A stretch of DNA of 64,000 bases from Duganella qianjiadongensis (GTDB lineage: Bacteria; Pseudomonadota; Gammaproteobacteria; Burkholderiales; Burkholderiaceae_D), in NCBI RefSeq assembly GCF_009857915.1, contig NZ_WWCM01000013.1, positions 1 through 64,000 on the forward strand. Reading direction: 5' to 3'. Below are positions 43,940-53,894 of this stretch, piece by piece. The translations under genes and the position numbers were made by a program. The notes below the pieces were generated by a model that saw nothing but the letters and a program-made list of their open reading frames with translations, was not told the DNA's origin and searched no databases. Every line of letters starts with the position of its first letter. Position 1 is the first letter of the stretch.

Positions 43940-45232
43940 ATGCAGACGACTAGAGAGCCTTGGTTCCGTAGAAGAGGGTATCTTCACTTTGATCGTCCCG
44001 TAGGCCAAGCGGCGGCACTAACTATCGTTAGTGATCCTGTTCGCGTCGCTCAGCGTAGTTTTTTTCCTTTCCTTGACTTCGATATTCTCAGTACCAAAGT
44101 AAAGTGGGATGACGATCTGAAGCAGCTTGTGCGAAAACGCAAGGAGCGAAAGGTCGCTTATGCATCGCATATCGATAGTCACATTTACTCTTATTATTGC
44201 CAATTGCTGTCTGCTCGATACGAGCAAGAATTGACTCGGCGCGGACTAGGGGATTGCGTTTTAGCCTTTCGCTCGCTAGGGAAAAGTAATATCCACTTTG
44301 CTGCGGAAGGGTTCGCAGAGGTCTCGCGACGTAGCAATTGCTTTGTCCTTGGCCTGGATATTCGCGGTTTCTTCGATACACTGGATCACAAAATACTAAA
44401 GTCGGCCTGGATGTCCGTCCTTGGTGTGGCGCAGCTTTCTCCTGATCACTACGCGGTATATAAAGCCATCACTCGATTTTCGATGGTGAATCTCGATTCG
44501 GTATTGGAACTGCTTGGTATATCGAAGAATAATCCAAGAAAAGGTCGTAATCGCCTGTGCACCCCTGAAGACTTTAGGGATAAAGTCCGCCCCTCAGGCA
44601 TGATTCGGGCAAATAGTACCGGAAAAGGAATCCCGCAAGGCTCGTCAATCAGCGCACTGCTATCAAATATCTATATGCTAGAGTTTGATTGTTTCATCAA
44701 TGAGTATGTTGCGGGATTAGGAGGGAAATATTTTAGATATTGTGACGATATGTTGTTTGTATTGCCACTGGCCGCGAAACCTACCTGCGAGGCAGTTATT
44801 AAGGGTGCTATCTCAAAGTGTAAGCTGGAGATTCAGGATGCGAAGACAGAGCGCCGTGATTTTGTGACACGAGGAGGCCGCTTGGTGACGGATAAGCCTC
44901 TTCAGTATCTAGGTTTTCTCTTTGACGGTGAGCGAATTTACCTTCGTTCAGCCTCTCTCGCTAGATACTCGGATCGGCTCACGCGGGGCGTGCACCTAGC
45001 GAAAGCAACCATGAGAAAGCGCAATCGGGCGCGAGTTGCGCGAGGAGAAGACCCCCGCCCGCTCTTCACGGGGAATCTCATGCGGCGTTATACCTACTTC
45101 GGGAGACGGAACTTCATTAGCTATGGATATCGGGCTGCCAAGATAATGAACTCGCAGAGTATCAAGAAGCAGCTTCGGCCCTTGTGGGGGAAGTTCCAGT
45201 TGGCTTTGAAGGAAGAGCGACGAAAACGATAG
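43940..45232 (+). CDS. drt2: DRT2 (UG2) antiviral reverse transcriptase
   Basis: 430 residues, the length of DRT2 enzymes. Its start MQTTREPWFRRRGYLHFDRP is, as I recall, nearly identical to the Klebsiella DRT2 protein. RT motifs: A in GLDIRGFFDTLDH (Asp140), B in KGIPQGSSISALLSNIYM (230-246), and catalytic YCDD (267-270) in RYCDDMLFVLP; then LQYLGFLFDGERIYLRS. DRT2 reverse-transcribes its upstream ncRNA into concatemeric cDNA; phage infection leads to second-strand synthesis and expression of Neo, which arrests growth. The RNA lies directly upstream at 43672-43918. AT-rich relative to flanks. The frame is intact. Confidence 0.95.
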   Translation: MQTTREPWFRRRGYLHFDRPVGQAAALTIVSDPVRVAQRSFFPFLDFDILSTKVKWDDDLKQLVRKRKERKVAYASHIDSHIYSYYCQLLSARYEQELTRRGLGDCVLAFRSLGKSNIHFAAEGFAEVSRRSNCFVLGLDIRGFFDTLDHKILKSAWMSVLGVAQLSPDHYAVYKAITRFSMVNLDSVLELLGISKNNPRKGRNRLCTPEDFRDKVRPSGMIRANSTGKGIPQGSSISALLSNIYMLEFDCFINEYVAGLGGKYFRYCDDMLFVLPLAAKPTCEAVIKGAISKCKLEIQDAKTERRDFVTRGGRLVTDKPLQYLGFLFDGERIYLRSASLARYSDRLTRGVHLAKATMRKRNRARVARGEDPRPLFTGNLMRRYTYFGRRNFISYGYRAAKIMNSQSIKKQLRPLWGKFQLALKEERRKR

Positions 45233-45272
45233 GGACGGCAGAGGGCTTCGTTCTGACCAGAGAGCGACCAGA

Positions 45273-45307
45273 AACAAAAAAGCCCACGAACCGAAATTCG
45301 TGGGCTT
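45273..45307 (-). terminator. Terminator of the tRNA-Lys genes
   Basis: On the minus strand AAGCCCACGAA and TTCGTGGGCTT form an 11-bp stem followed by TTTTTTG, 14 bases beyond the tRNA 3' end. Confidence 0.9.
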
Positions 45308-45320
45308 CCTTGATAATTCT

Positions 45321-45396
45321 TGGTAGGCCGTGCGGGATTCGAACCTGCGACCAACGGATTAAAAGTCCGCTGCTCTACCAGCTGAGCTAACGACCC
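45321..45396 (-). tRNA. tRNA-Lys (anticodon UUU)
   Basis: 76 nt with encoded CCA. The cloverleaf reads GGGTCGT acceptor, D-arm with AGCTCAGCTGGTAGAGC, anticodon loop ACTTTTAAT (TTT) and T-arm GGTTCGAATCC. It is identical to the copy at 45408-45483. The accessory island lies at its 3' side, the usual integration side. Confidence 0.97.
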
Positions 45397-45407
45397 AAGG
45401 GCTTCGG

Positions 45408-45483
45408 TGGTAGGCCGTGCGGGATTCGAACCTGCGACCAACGGATTAAAAGTCCGCTGCTCTACCAGCTGAGCTAACGACCC
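45408..45483 (-). tRNA. tRNA-Lys (anticodon UUU), second copy
   Basis: A second 76-nt copy with the same sequence as the neighbouring gene, 11 bases apart, in one transcription unit read from this copy first. Confidence 0.97.
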
Positions 45484-45539
45484 CCGAAGAAGCAAGATTA
45501 TGGCGGAATTTAACTGATCTGTCAAATGCCCCCGAGTAA

Positions 45540-46295
45540 TTATTTACCGTTCAGTCTATCCTTGGCGGCAACTGCGGCGGCCGAATCAGGATAAGTCTTG
45601 ATCAGGTCCTGCAAAGTTTTCTTGGCAGCCTTGTCTTTGAGCTCGATCTGGCAGCTGGCGATGTTGAGCATCGCGTCCGGCGCTTTCGGGCTGTCCGGAT
45701 AGTTTTTCAGCACCAGTAGTTGCGCATTGATGGCGCTCTTGCAGTCGCGCTGGGCGTAGAACGCGCTGCCCAGATAGTATTGCGCATTGGCAGCATAGCT
45801 CGAGCCCGGATAACGCAGCACGAAGTCGGACAGGGCCGTACCGGCCGCTTTGTAATCGCCCGATTTGAAGGTCTGCATGGCCGCTTCGTAATTCTTCTGC
45901 TCGGCCGGATCAACTTGCGTGGTCTTGCCGTCGATTACCACTTCGCGTGGCTCCAGCTTGCGCAGGCGGTTGTCGAGGTCCACATAGAAGTCCTTCTGGC
46001 GCTTCTGGGTGTTGGCGATATCATTGGCCAGCACTTCGATCTGGCCGCGCAGTTTGGCCACTTCCTGCAGCGTCAGCTCGTTCTGGCTGACCAGATCGAG
46101 GGTGCTGGACTTGTCGGATTTGGTGTCGATACGGGCGTTCAGTTCGGCACGCATGGCTTCCACTTTGGCGCGCAGGTCGAGTAGCGCGCGGCGCGCTTCG
46201 TCGTCGTCGAACAGGCCGGCGTGGGCTTGCAGCGGCAGCCAGGTCAGTGCAGCCAGCAGGGCGGCGCTCAGGCCGGATTTGGAGAATTTCTTCAT
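45540..46295 (-). CDS. cpoB: Cell division coordinator CpoB (Tol-Pal system protein YbgF)
   Basis: 251 residues. A signal peptide (ending LQAHA) leads to a coiled-coil segment (about 30-100, EARRALLDLRAKVEAMRAEL) and three TPR-like repeats (KNYEAAMQTFKSGDYKAAGT onwards). CpoB works in the periplasm with TolA and PBP1B to couple peptidoglycan synthesis to outer-membrane constriction. Last gene of the tol-pal operon. ATG at 46295 is used; a GTG at 46310 is an alternative. Confidence 0.94.
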   Translation of the reverse strand: MKKFSKSGLSAALLAALTWLPLQAHAGLFDDDEARRALLDLRAKVEAMRAELNARIDTKSDKSSTLDLVSQNELTLQEVAKLRGQIEVLANDIANTQKRQKDFYVDLDNRLRKLEPREVVIDGKTTQVDPAEQKNYEAAMQTFKSGDYKAAGTALSDFVLRYPGSSYAANAQYYLGSAFYAQRDCKSAINAQLLVLKNYPDSPKAPDAMLNIASCQIELKDKAAKKTLQDLIKTYPDSAAAVAAKDRLNGK

Positions 46296-46320
46296 GTCGG
46301 GCACTTTCACACTCTTCTAA

Positions 46321-46364
46321 AAGGAAAACGGGGCAGCGTACGGTATTTCCGTCGGCTGCCCCGT
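46321..46364 (-). terminator. Stem between pal and cpoB
   Basis: ACGGGGCAGC and GCTGCCCCGT (10 bp) enclose an inner stem and are followed by TTTTCCTTTT on the minus strand. It may reduce cpoB expression relative to pal. Confidence 0.7.
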
Positions 46365-46402
46365 ATTATGCCTGTCACCCGGCAAAAGGGTAGTGCTTTT
46401 GA

Positions 46403-46933
46403 TTACTTGTAGACGATGTCTGCGCGACGGTTCTGGGCCCAGGCTTCTTCGTTCGAGCCGGAAGCTTTAGGCTTTTCCTTGCCCAGCGAGACGGCTTCGA
46501 TCTGGCCTTCGGCCACGCCCAGCGTGGTCATGGCTTTGCGCACGGCTTCGGCACGTTTTTGACCCAGCGCCAGATTGTATTCGGCGCCGCCGCGTTCGTC
46601 GGTGTTACCTTGAATCAGAATCGAACGGGCTTTGTTTTTGCCCAGATAGGCCGAGTGGTTTTCTACCACTGGCTTGCCGTCTTCACGTACCACGTAGCTG
46701 TCGAAGTCGAAGTACACGCTGCGGTTAGCCAGCACGCCTTTTGGATCGTCCAGCGGATCCAGCGATTTGGTTTCAACTGGCTGCACGGTGCGGGTGTCGG
46801 CTGGCGGCGTGGTTTTCTGTTCAACCTGACGCTCGACCACTGGAGGTGGTTCCGAAATTTTCACCGGAGTCGAGCAGGCCGACAGAATGGCGGCGCTGGT
46901 GAGGACGAAAGCTAAGCTGCTGATTTTACGCAT
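46403..46933 (-). CDS. pal: Peptidoglycan-associated lipoprotein Pal
   Basis: 176 residues. Lipobox ending LSAC, a Pro/Thr-rich linker, then the OmpA-like peptidoglycan-binding domain: VYFDFDSYVVRED, then ILIQGNTDERGGAEYNLALG and AQNRRADIVYK. It anchors the outer membrane to peptidoglycan and cycles with TolB. Follows tolB closely in the operon. Confidence 0.97.
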   Translation of the reverse strand: MRKISSLAFVLTSAAILSACSTPVKISEPPPVVERQVEQKTTPPADTRTVQPVETKSLDPLDDPKGVLANRSVYFDFDSYVVREDGKPVVENHSAYLGKNKARSILIQGNTDERGGAEYNLALGQKRAEAVRKAMTTLGVAEGQIEAVSLGKEKPKASGSNEEAWAQNRRADIVYK

Positions 46934-46959
46934 GGATTGCTCCTAGATGGATGAGTGAA

Positions 46960-48252
46960 TTACTGCATGAACGGGCCCCAGGTGGGCTCCTTGATATTGC
47001 CCGCCTGAGTGGTCAGGCGTTGTTTTACACGTCCGTCTACCGATACCACAGCCAGCGACTTGCGGCCACCTGCCTGCGTGGCGTACATGATGTAGCGGCC
47101 ATTCGGAGCAAAGCTCGGGTATTGGTCGTCGGTGCTGTCAGACAGGCGCTGTTCCTGGCCGCTAGCCAGGTCCAGAGTGTAAAGCTGGAAGTTGCCGTCG
47201 CGCCGGGAGATGTAGGCCAGAGTCTTGCCGTCTGCCGAGATGCGCGGGCTGATGTTGTAGTTGCCGCTGAAGGTGATGCGCTTCGGATCGCTGCCGTCCA
47301 CGCCCATGCGGTAGATCTGCGGGCCGCCGCTGCGGTCGCTCATGAAGTAGATGCTGTTGCCGTCCGGCGAGAACTGGGCTTCCGAGTCGATGCCGTTGCT
47401 GTTGGAAACGCGGCGCAGATTGCTGCCGTCAGCGTTCACCGTGTAGATCTGGGTGTGGCCGTCCTTGGACAGCGACACGGCCAGCTTGTTGCCGGCTGGC
47501 GCCCAGGCTGGCGAGGAGTTGCTGCCTTTTTCGTTGGCGACCACGGTGCGGGCGCGGGTGATCAGGTTCTGGATGTACACCACCGGCTTCTTCTGCTCGA
47601 ACGAGACATAGGCCACCTTGGTGCCATCGGGCGACCACGACGGCGAAATGATAGGCTCGTTGGAGCGCAGCGCCATCTGCTCGTCTTCGCCATCGGCGTC
47701 GGCCACCAGCAGTTCGTAGTGGCGTTTGTCGTATTCCTTGACGTAGGAAATACGGGTGGAGAAGGCGCCGCGGATGCCGGTCAGTTTCAGGAAAATGTCG
47801 TCGGCAATGGTGTGGGCCGTCAGACGGGTGTATTGCGGTGCGCGCGAGACGCCCAGTTGCGACAGCTCGGTCTGTTTGACGGTGTCGAGCAGCTTGTAGC
47901 GCACTTCGTAATCGCCGCTGGCGGCTTTGGCCACGGTGCCGATCACGAGAGCATCGGCGCCTTTGGCTTTCCAGCCGGCGTAGTCGATGTTGTTCATGCT
48001 GGTGATCACGCCAGCGTCGATCAGCTTGAAGGCGCCGCTGCGTTCGAGGTCGGCCTTGATGATGGCGGAAATCTGCTGCGGAGCGATGGCTTCGTCGGCA
48101 AAACCGGCCACGGCGACAGGGATCTGGTTGCTGCCGACACCGGAAATTTCGATGCGCATCTGCGCCTGTGCCGTGCCGCACAGGGCTACGGTCAGGCCCG
48201 CAGCCAGACCGGCTGCCAGCCATACCTGATTGAATTTTTTCATGGTGTACAT
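46960..48252 (-). CDS. tolB: Tol-Pal system protein TolB
   Basis: 430 residues. Signal peptide ending GTAQA, an N-terminal alpha/beta domain and a C-terminal six-bladed beta-propeller of repeated SPDG/SADG units (SPSWSPDGTKVAYVS, PRISADGKTLAYIS). It binds Pal in the periplasm and TolA. The ATG at 48252 overlaps the tolA stop (TGATG); an in-frame ATG nine bases later, MKKFNQ, is also possible. Confidence 0.96.
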   Translation of the reverse strand: MYTMKKFNQVWLAAGLAAGLTVALCGTAQAQMRIEISGVGSNQIPVAVAGFADEAIAPQQISAIIKADLERSGAFKLIDAGVITSMNNIDYAGWKAKGADALVIGTVAKAASGDYEVRYKLLDTVKQTELSQLGVSRAPQYTRLTAHTIADDIFLKLTGIRGAFSTRISYVKEYDKRHYELLVADADGEDEQMALRSNEPIISPSWSPDGTKVAYVSFEQKKPVVYIQNLITRARTVVANEKGSNSSPAWAPAGNKLAVSLSKDGHTQIYTVNADGSNLRRVSNSNGIDSEAQFSPDGNSIYFMSDRSGGPQIYRMGVDGSDPKRITFSGNYNISPRISADGKTLAYISRRDGNFQLYTLDLASGQEQRLSDSTDDQYPSFAPNGRYIMYATQAGGRKSLAVVSVDGRVKQRLTTQAGNIKEPTWGPFMQ

Positions 48253-49172
48253 CAGTGCATATCCTTCATATTGAAATCGGCGACAAATTCGCGCTCTACC
48301 GTACCATCTTTTTTCTTGGGTAGTGGGGACGATTTGGCAATCGCGTTCTCGATTGCACTATCGTAAGCAGCCGAGCCGCTGCTTTTCATTTTGCGCACGC
48401 CGATGATTTCACCGGTAGGTAACTGGGTAATCTGGTAGGTGGCGCTGAGCGTATCGTCCACCGTACCGTAGATCAGGTTGCTCTTGATTTTGGCGCGGAT
48501 CGCGGCCTGATAGCCGCCATCAACGCGGCCGCCGGTCGATTTTTCAGCTGTACCGGTACTGCCTTTGGCGGCATTGCCGGTGATGCGGCTCATCTCGGCA
48601 GCAAAGGCTTTATCCTTGGCGGCTTTTTCCGCTTTCTCGGCCTTCTCCTTGGCCAGCTTGTCGGCCGCCGCTTTCTTCTTGTCCTTTTCGGCCTGCTCTT
48701 TGGCTTCCTTGGCTTTTTGCTCGGCTTCCTTCTTCTCGGCCAGTTTCTTCGCTTCCAGTTTGGCCTGCTTGTCGTCGGCCTCTTTCTTCAGCTTGGCCTG
48801 TTTGGCCGCTTCCAGCTTTTCCTGTTCCAGCTTCTGTTTGGCTTTCAGGCGTTCGAGCGCGATGTCCGGCTCTTTCGGCGTGGGCGGAGCAGGGGTGGGC
48901 GTCGGCGGCGCAACCGGGGTTTCCGGTTCCGGTTCGGGCTGCGGTTCGGGTTCCGGCGCAGGCGGTGCCGGTGGCGCCGCGTCCTGCACTGTCATGTCCC
49001 AGATTTCAGCCTGCACTTCGGTAGGCGTGGTGTTCTGCCAGCTTACGCCTACCCACAGGAACAGCAGCAGAATGGCGTGCACCGCCGTAGCCAGCACGAG
49101 GGCGCGCCAGCCTTGGGATTGTCGCGGCACCCTGTACGGGCCGCCTGCCATTGCGGGTTTCATGTTCTGCAC
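48252..49172 (-). CDS. tolA: Cell envelope integrity protein TolA
   Basis: 306 residues. One membrane helix (about 24-44, ALVLATAVHAILLLFLWVGV), a Pro/Glu-rich segment, a long Lys/Ala/Glu helix (about 105-195) spanning the periplasm, and a C-terminal TonB-like domain (YQAAIRAKIKSNLIYGTV onwards). It links the TolQR motor to TolB-Pal. The repetitive helix gives odd frames on the other strand. Confidence 0.95.
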   Translation of the reverse strand: MQNMKPAMAGGPYRVPRQSQGWRALVLATAVHAILLLFLWVGVSWQNTTPTEVQAEIWDMTVQDAAPPAPPAPEPEPQPEPEPETPVAPPTPTPAPPTPKEPDIALERLKAKQKLEQEKLEAAKQAKLKKEADDKQAKLEAKKLAEKKEAEQKAKEAKEQAEKDKKKAAADKLAKEKAEKAEKAAKDKAFAAEMSRITGNAAKGSTGTAEKSTGGRVDGGYQAAIRAKIKSNLIYGTVDDTLSATYQITQLPTGEIIGVRKMKSSGSAAYDSAIENAIAKSSPLPKKKDGTVEREFVADFNMKDMH

Positions 49173-49175
49173 GGT

Positions 49176-49613
49176 TTATTTGGTGGACAGGCCTACGCGG
49201 CTGATGCCCATTTTCTTCGCTTCCGAAATCAGCTGGATCACGTCGTCGTACTTGCTTTCCTTGTCGCCGGCGATCAGCACCGGATAGTCAGGATGGTCGG
49301 TATGGATGGTGCGCAGTTTTTTCACCAGCGCGTCGCGGTTGGGCGCTGTTTCCGGCGCTTCTTCGCCCTTGCCTTTGATGCCTATGGACAGGGCGCCGTT
49401 CTGTTTCAGCACGATCTGCACGTAGTCGGCGGGCGGCTTGGTGGATTTTTCCGCGCTCGGCAGATCCACCACGCTAGGGTCGTTGGCCGACGGCATGACC
49501 ATGAAAATGATCAGCAGTACCAGCATCACGTCGATGTACGGCACGACGTTGATTTCCGATTTCAGCTTGCGGCCACGGCCGCCGCGCATGCTGCTGGAGA
49601 AAGACGAAGCCAT
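49176..49613 (-). CDS. tolR: Tol-Pal motor protein TolR
   Basis: 145 residues of the ExbD/TolR family. N-terminal basic region, one membrane helix with the functional Asp (INVVPYIDVMLVLLIIFMV) and a periplasmic domain. With TolQ it uses the proton-motive force. The start MASSFSSSMRGGRGRK at 49613 is chosen; the frame extends upstream over the tolQ end. Confidence 0.95.
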   Translation of the reverse strand: MASSFSSSMRGGRGRKLKSEINVVPYIDVMLVLLIIFMVMPSANDPSVVDLPSAEKSTKPPADYVQIVLKQNGALSIGIKGKGEEAPETAPNRDALVKKLRTIHTDHPDYPVLIAGDKESKYDDVIQLISEAKKMGISRVGLSTK

Positions 49614-49626
49614 GAATGCTGCCCTC

Positions 49627-50319
49627 TTAACGCGACTGACGCTGCAGAATGTTGGAGAACTCTTCGACAAAAGTCTCGAAGCGGATCGCCAGACGATCCA
49701 CATCGTGCGAGAAACGGTTATAGGCCACGAAAGCGGGAATGGCGGCGAACAGGCCGATGGCGGTAGCGATCAGCGCTTCGGCGATGCCGGGCGCAACGGC
49801 CGCCAGGGTAGCCTGCTGCACGTTAGCCAGACCACGGAAGGCGTTCATGATGCCCCACACCGTACCCAGCAGACCAATGTAGGGGGAGACGGAACCGACC
49901 GAAGCAAGGAAGGCCAGATGCGATTCCAGTGCATCCATTTCACGCTGGAAGGCGGCGCGCATGGCACGGCGGGCGCCGTCCAGAATGGCGCCGTGGTCCA
50001 TGGTGTCGCGGCTGGCGCTGTAGGCGGCCTTGCTCTTGATGAACTCGCCCATGCCGGCTTCGAAAATGCGGGCCAGCGGGCCGCTGCTGGCGCGGTCCTT
50101 GCCGGCGTTCTGGTGCAGGGCGTGCAGATTGCCGCCGGCCCAGAAAGTCTTTTCGAATTCCACCGTCAGGCGGCGCGCCGAACGGATGGCAAACAGTTTG
50201 CTGAAAATATAGGTCCAGCTGGTCAGCGAAATAACGAACAGCAGCGCCATGATCAGCTGCACGATCAGGTGGGCATTGGCGATGAGGGACAGGAAGGACA
50301 GGTCTTGGGTGACGTTCAT
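49627..50319 (-). CDS. tolQ: Tol-Pal motor protein TolQ
   Basis: 230 residues with three membrane helices (about 15-37, 130-152, 172-195), as in ExbB/TolQ. Conserved SVGSVSPYIGLLGTVWGIMN and IAEALIATAIGLFAAIPA line the proton channel. Lies between ybgC (5 bp) and tolR (13 bp). Confidence 0.97.
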   Translation of the reverse strand: MNVTQDLSFLSLIANAHLIVQLIMALLFVISLTSWTYIFSKLFAIRSARRLTVEFEKTFWAGGNLHALHQNAGKDRASSGPLARIFEAGMGEFIKSKAAYSASRDTMDHGAILDGARRAMRAAFQREMDALESHLAFLASVGSVSPYIGLLGTVWGIMNAFRGLANVQQATLAAVAPGIAEALIATAIGLFAAIPAFVAYNRFSHDVDRLAIRFETFVEEFSNILQRQSR

Positions 50320-50324
50320 GGGGT

Positions 50325-50747
50325 TCAGTCTGGGCTAGCTGTTTTGATGGTACTGCGCATTTTGTCGACGATCGAAGCCGGGATGGCATGGGTGTTCAGA
50401 TCCAGCCCGACGCATCCCACTTTCACCCGGGCCGTGTTGAGCAGCCGTTCGCCGCACCAGACCTGCTGGATGAACTGGATGGAGACGCGCCCCATTTTTT
50501 CGATCGAAAGGGTTAATTTTAGTACATCGTCGAGTTTTGCGGGGGCGTGATAGTCGCAGCTCACGCTTTTGACGACGAACAGGATGCCGTGTTCCTGTGC
50601 TAAGACGTGCTGCTCCACCTGCAGGGCGCGCAGCCATTCGGTGCGGGCGCGCTCGTAGAATTTCAGGTAATTCGCGTAATAGACGATCCCGCCGGCGTCG
50701 GTGTCTTCGTAATAGACCCGTACGTTCCAGATAAACTCTGCTGGCAT
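50325..50747 (-). CDS. ybgC: Acyl-CoA thioesterase YbgC
   Basis: 140 residues, hotdog fold. VRVYYEDTDAGGIVYYANYL contains the catalytic Asp motif. YbgC hydrolyses short-chain acyl-CoA and is the conserved first gene of tol-pal operons. Confidence 0.95.
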   Translation of the reverse strand: MPAEFIWNVRVYYEDTDAGGIVYYANYLKFYERARTEWLRALQVEQHVLAQEHGILFVVKSVSCDYHAPAKLDDVLKLTLSIEKMGRVSIQFIQQVWCGERLLNTARVKVGCVGLDLNTHAIPASIVDKMRSTIKTASPD

Positions 50748-50899
50748 GTTTGTTTACACAGGTGAGAATGCAGGTGATGATGAGCAATATTTTACTATAG
50801 TAAAGCCTTTTCCCCGCCGGATGCCAAGGATTGTAACAAGCGCTTACGTTTTGTTTAGCAATATACTAAAACTGGGACCGTTTGCGCTTGTTTCAACTG

Positions 50900-50918
50900 A
50901 CTTCTCACCTTTGAGAAG
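50900..50918. repeat. Small hairpin in the ybgC upstream region
   Basis: ACTTCTC and GAGAAGT pair around ACCTTT. It lies between the SDR gene end and the presumed ybgC promoter; it may end transcription from the SDR gene. No T tract longer than three is seen. Confidence 0.3.
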
Positions 50919-50932
50919 TAATTCAAGGCCGC

Positions 50933-51682
50933 TTACAGCTCGCGCTTGATGGCCAGCGGGCCGTAGGCCTGGCAGGTCGGCATCATTTCGATGCGGTTGA
51001 TGTTGACGTGGGCTGGCAGGGTGGCAATCCAGTAGGCAGTATTGGCTACATCGTCGGCCGTCAGCGGCTGGGTGCCTTCATATACTTTGGCCGCAGCGGC
51101 ATCGTTGCCTTTCAGGCGCACATTGGAAAATTCCGTGCCGCCGCATAGTCCCGGCGCCAGATTGGTGGCGCGCACGCCCGTGCCTACCAGATCGGCACGC
51201 AGATTCAGGGTGAACTGTTCGACGAAAGCCTTGGTGGCGCCATACACATTGCCGCCCGGGTAAGGAGTTTCACCGGCCACCGAGCCCAGATTGATGATGG
51301 TGCCGCTGTTGCGGGCCACCATGCCGGGCAGGATGGCGCGTGTCATCGCTACCAGACCGCTGCAGTTGGTGGCGATCATGGTATCCCAGTCGGCCAGCGA
51401 GGATTCGTGCGCGGGGGTGACGCCCAGCGCCAGACCGGCATTGTTGATCAGCACATCGATGGCTTGCCATTCGGCTGGCAGGCCGGCCAGTGCGTGTTCG
51501 ATGGAACTGCGGTCGGTGACGTCCAGTTGCACCGGCAGGGCCAGTTCGCCCAGTTCTGCCGCCAGTGCCTGCAGGCGGTCGAGGCGGCGGCCGCTGATCA
51601 GTACCTTGTGGCCGTTGCGGGCAAAAATGCGGGCCATGGCAGCGCCGAAGCCGGCAGTGGCGCCTGTGATGAAGACGATCAT
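50933..51682 (-). CDS. Short-chain dehydrogenase (YdfG-like)
   Basis: 249 residues. NAD(P)-binding TGATAGFGAAMARIF, the NNAG motif and the catalytic YGATK (Tyr/Lys) are present, with Ser in LGSVAGETPYPGG. Its length and ending (MMPTCQAYGPLAIKREL) match YdfG-type enzymes that oxidise L-allo-threonine/3-hydroxy acids. Substrate is by homology. Confidence 0.88.
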   Translation of the reverse strand: MIVFITGATAGFGAAMARIFARNGHKVLISGRRLDRLQALAAELGELALPVQLDVTDRSSIEHALAGLPAEWQAIDVLINNAGLALGVTPAHESSLADWDTMIATNCSGLVAMTRAILPGMVARNSGTIINLGSVAGETPYPGGNVYGATKAFVEQFTLNLRADLVGTGVRATNLAPGLCGGTEFSNVRLKGNDAAAAKVYEGTQPLTADDVANTAYWIATLPAHVNINRIEMMPTCQAYGPLAIKREL

Positions 51683-51796
51683 GATCTGTCCTTGTGGGTG
51701 AGTAGGAGGGTGGGCAAAATTGTAGCCGAAATGTTTGCGCGATCGCGGTGCAAGGTATAAAACGCGTGTTTAATTGCCATATTGACAATCAATTCC

Positions 51797-51825
51797 TTGC
51801 TCATTTCAAGCGCATAAATTACAAT
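51797..51825 (+). promoter_or_regulatory. glyA promoter
   Basis: TTGCTC (51797-51802), 17-base spacer, TACAAT (51820-51825). It lies just before the riboswitch aptamer. Confidence 0.55.
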
Positions 51826-51837
51826 CGGGCTTCCATT

Positions 51838-51957
51838 ACGTCTCACGTAACTGGCGAAAAGCTGCGCGACGCACCAGAATAGTGCATTATGCGGGCAGCG
51901 AAAGGTGGGGCTCCACCGGGAAACGTGAGATTTCAACAGCCGTTCGCCTGGGCAGCC
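51838..51957 (+). promoter_or_regulatory. ZTP riboswitch (pfl motif)
   Basis: Conserved pieces are in order: ACGTAACTGGCG (51845-51856), a variable helix, CCACCGGGAAACGTGAGA (about 51913-51930) and the 3' strand CGCCTGGGCA (51945-51954). TCTCACG (51841-51847) pairs with CGTGAGA (51924-51930) as P1, and CTGGCG can form the pseudoknot with CGCC. The class binds the folate-stress alarmone ZTP/ZMP and turns on one-carbon genes; glyA is a typical target. GGCAGCC (51951-51957) can instead pair with GGCTGCC (51978-51984), a possible switching stem. No T-tract terminator is seen. The 374-bp gap 51683-52056 is explained by this leader. Confidence 0.85.
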
Positions 51958-52056
51958 ATCGATGGAAAGCACGAAGAGGCTGCCTATGCGCTATTGGCGT
52001 CCCTCATTCGATCCAGCCTGCCAGTAACAAGTTACTCATTCGATTGGAGTTTTTAC

Positions 52057-53304
<1,248 letters not shown>

Positions 53305-53360
53305 TATCGTGGTAAGGTGGCGCTGACACTATCGGCGCCACCGCACGGAAGCAAGCACCT

Positions 53361-53831
53361 ATGAAATGTCCTTTTTGCCAGCATGAAGATACTCAGGTCC
53401 TCGATACGCGCGTATCCGAGGAGGGCGATGCCATCCGCCGGCGTCGTCGCTGCGTGAATTGCGACAAGCGGTTTACCACCTACGAACGGATCGAACTGGT
53501 GATGCCGTACGTGGTGAAGAAAAACGGTAGCCGTACCGAATTTACTGCCGATAAGCTGCGCGCCAGTCTGATGCTGGCACTGCGCAAACGTCCTGTCGCG
53601 GCGCCTGCCGTGGATGCGGCCATCCTGTCCATCGAAGAGAAGCTGCTGACCAGCGGCCAGCGCGAGGTGGAGTCGGGCTATATCGGCGAACTGGTAATGC
53701 AGGAACTTAAGCGGCTCGACAAGATCGCCTATATCCGTTTCGCCTCCGTCTACAAGAACTTCGAAGATCTGGCCGAGTTCCAGGACGCGATTGCCGAAGT
53801 GGGGCAGGAACGCAAACCGCGTAAAGCCTGA
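53361..53831 (+). CDS. nrdR: Transcriptional regulator NrdR
   Basis: 156 residues. N-terminal zinc ribbon (CPFCQ and CVNCD) and ATP-cone domain ([17 protein letters not shown]). Represses ribonucleotide reductase genes in response to nucleotide levels by binding NrdR boxes. It follows glyA by 56 bp, the usual order. Confidence 0.96.
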   Translation: MKCPFCQHEDTQVLDTRVSEEGDAIRRRRRCVNCDKRFTTYERIELVMPYVVKKNGSRTEFTADKLRASLMLALRKRPVAAPAVDAAILSIEEKLLTSGQREVESGYIGELVMQELKRLDKIAYIRFASVYKNFEDLAEFQDAIAEVGQERKPRKA

Positions 53832-53894
53832 TCCGGCGCCTGCGATTATCTTCCATCGAACGCACCATTGAGGTGGCTCAGCCATTGCCTTTCC

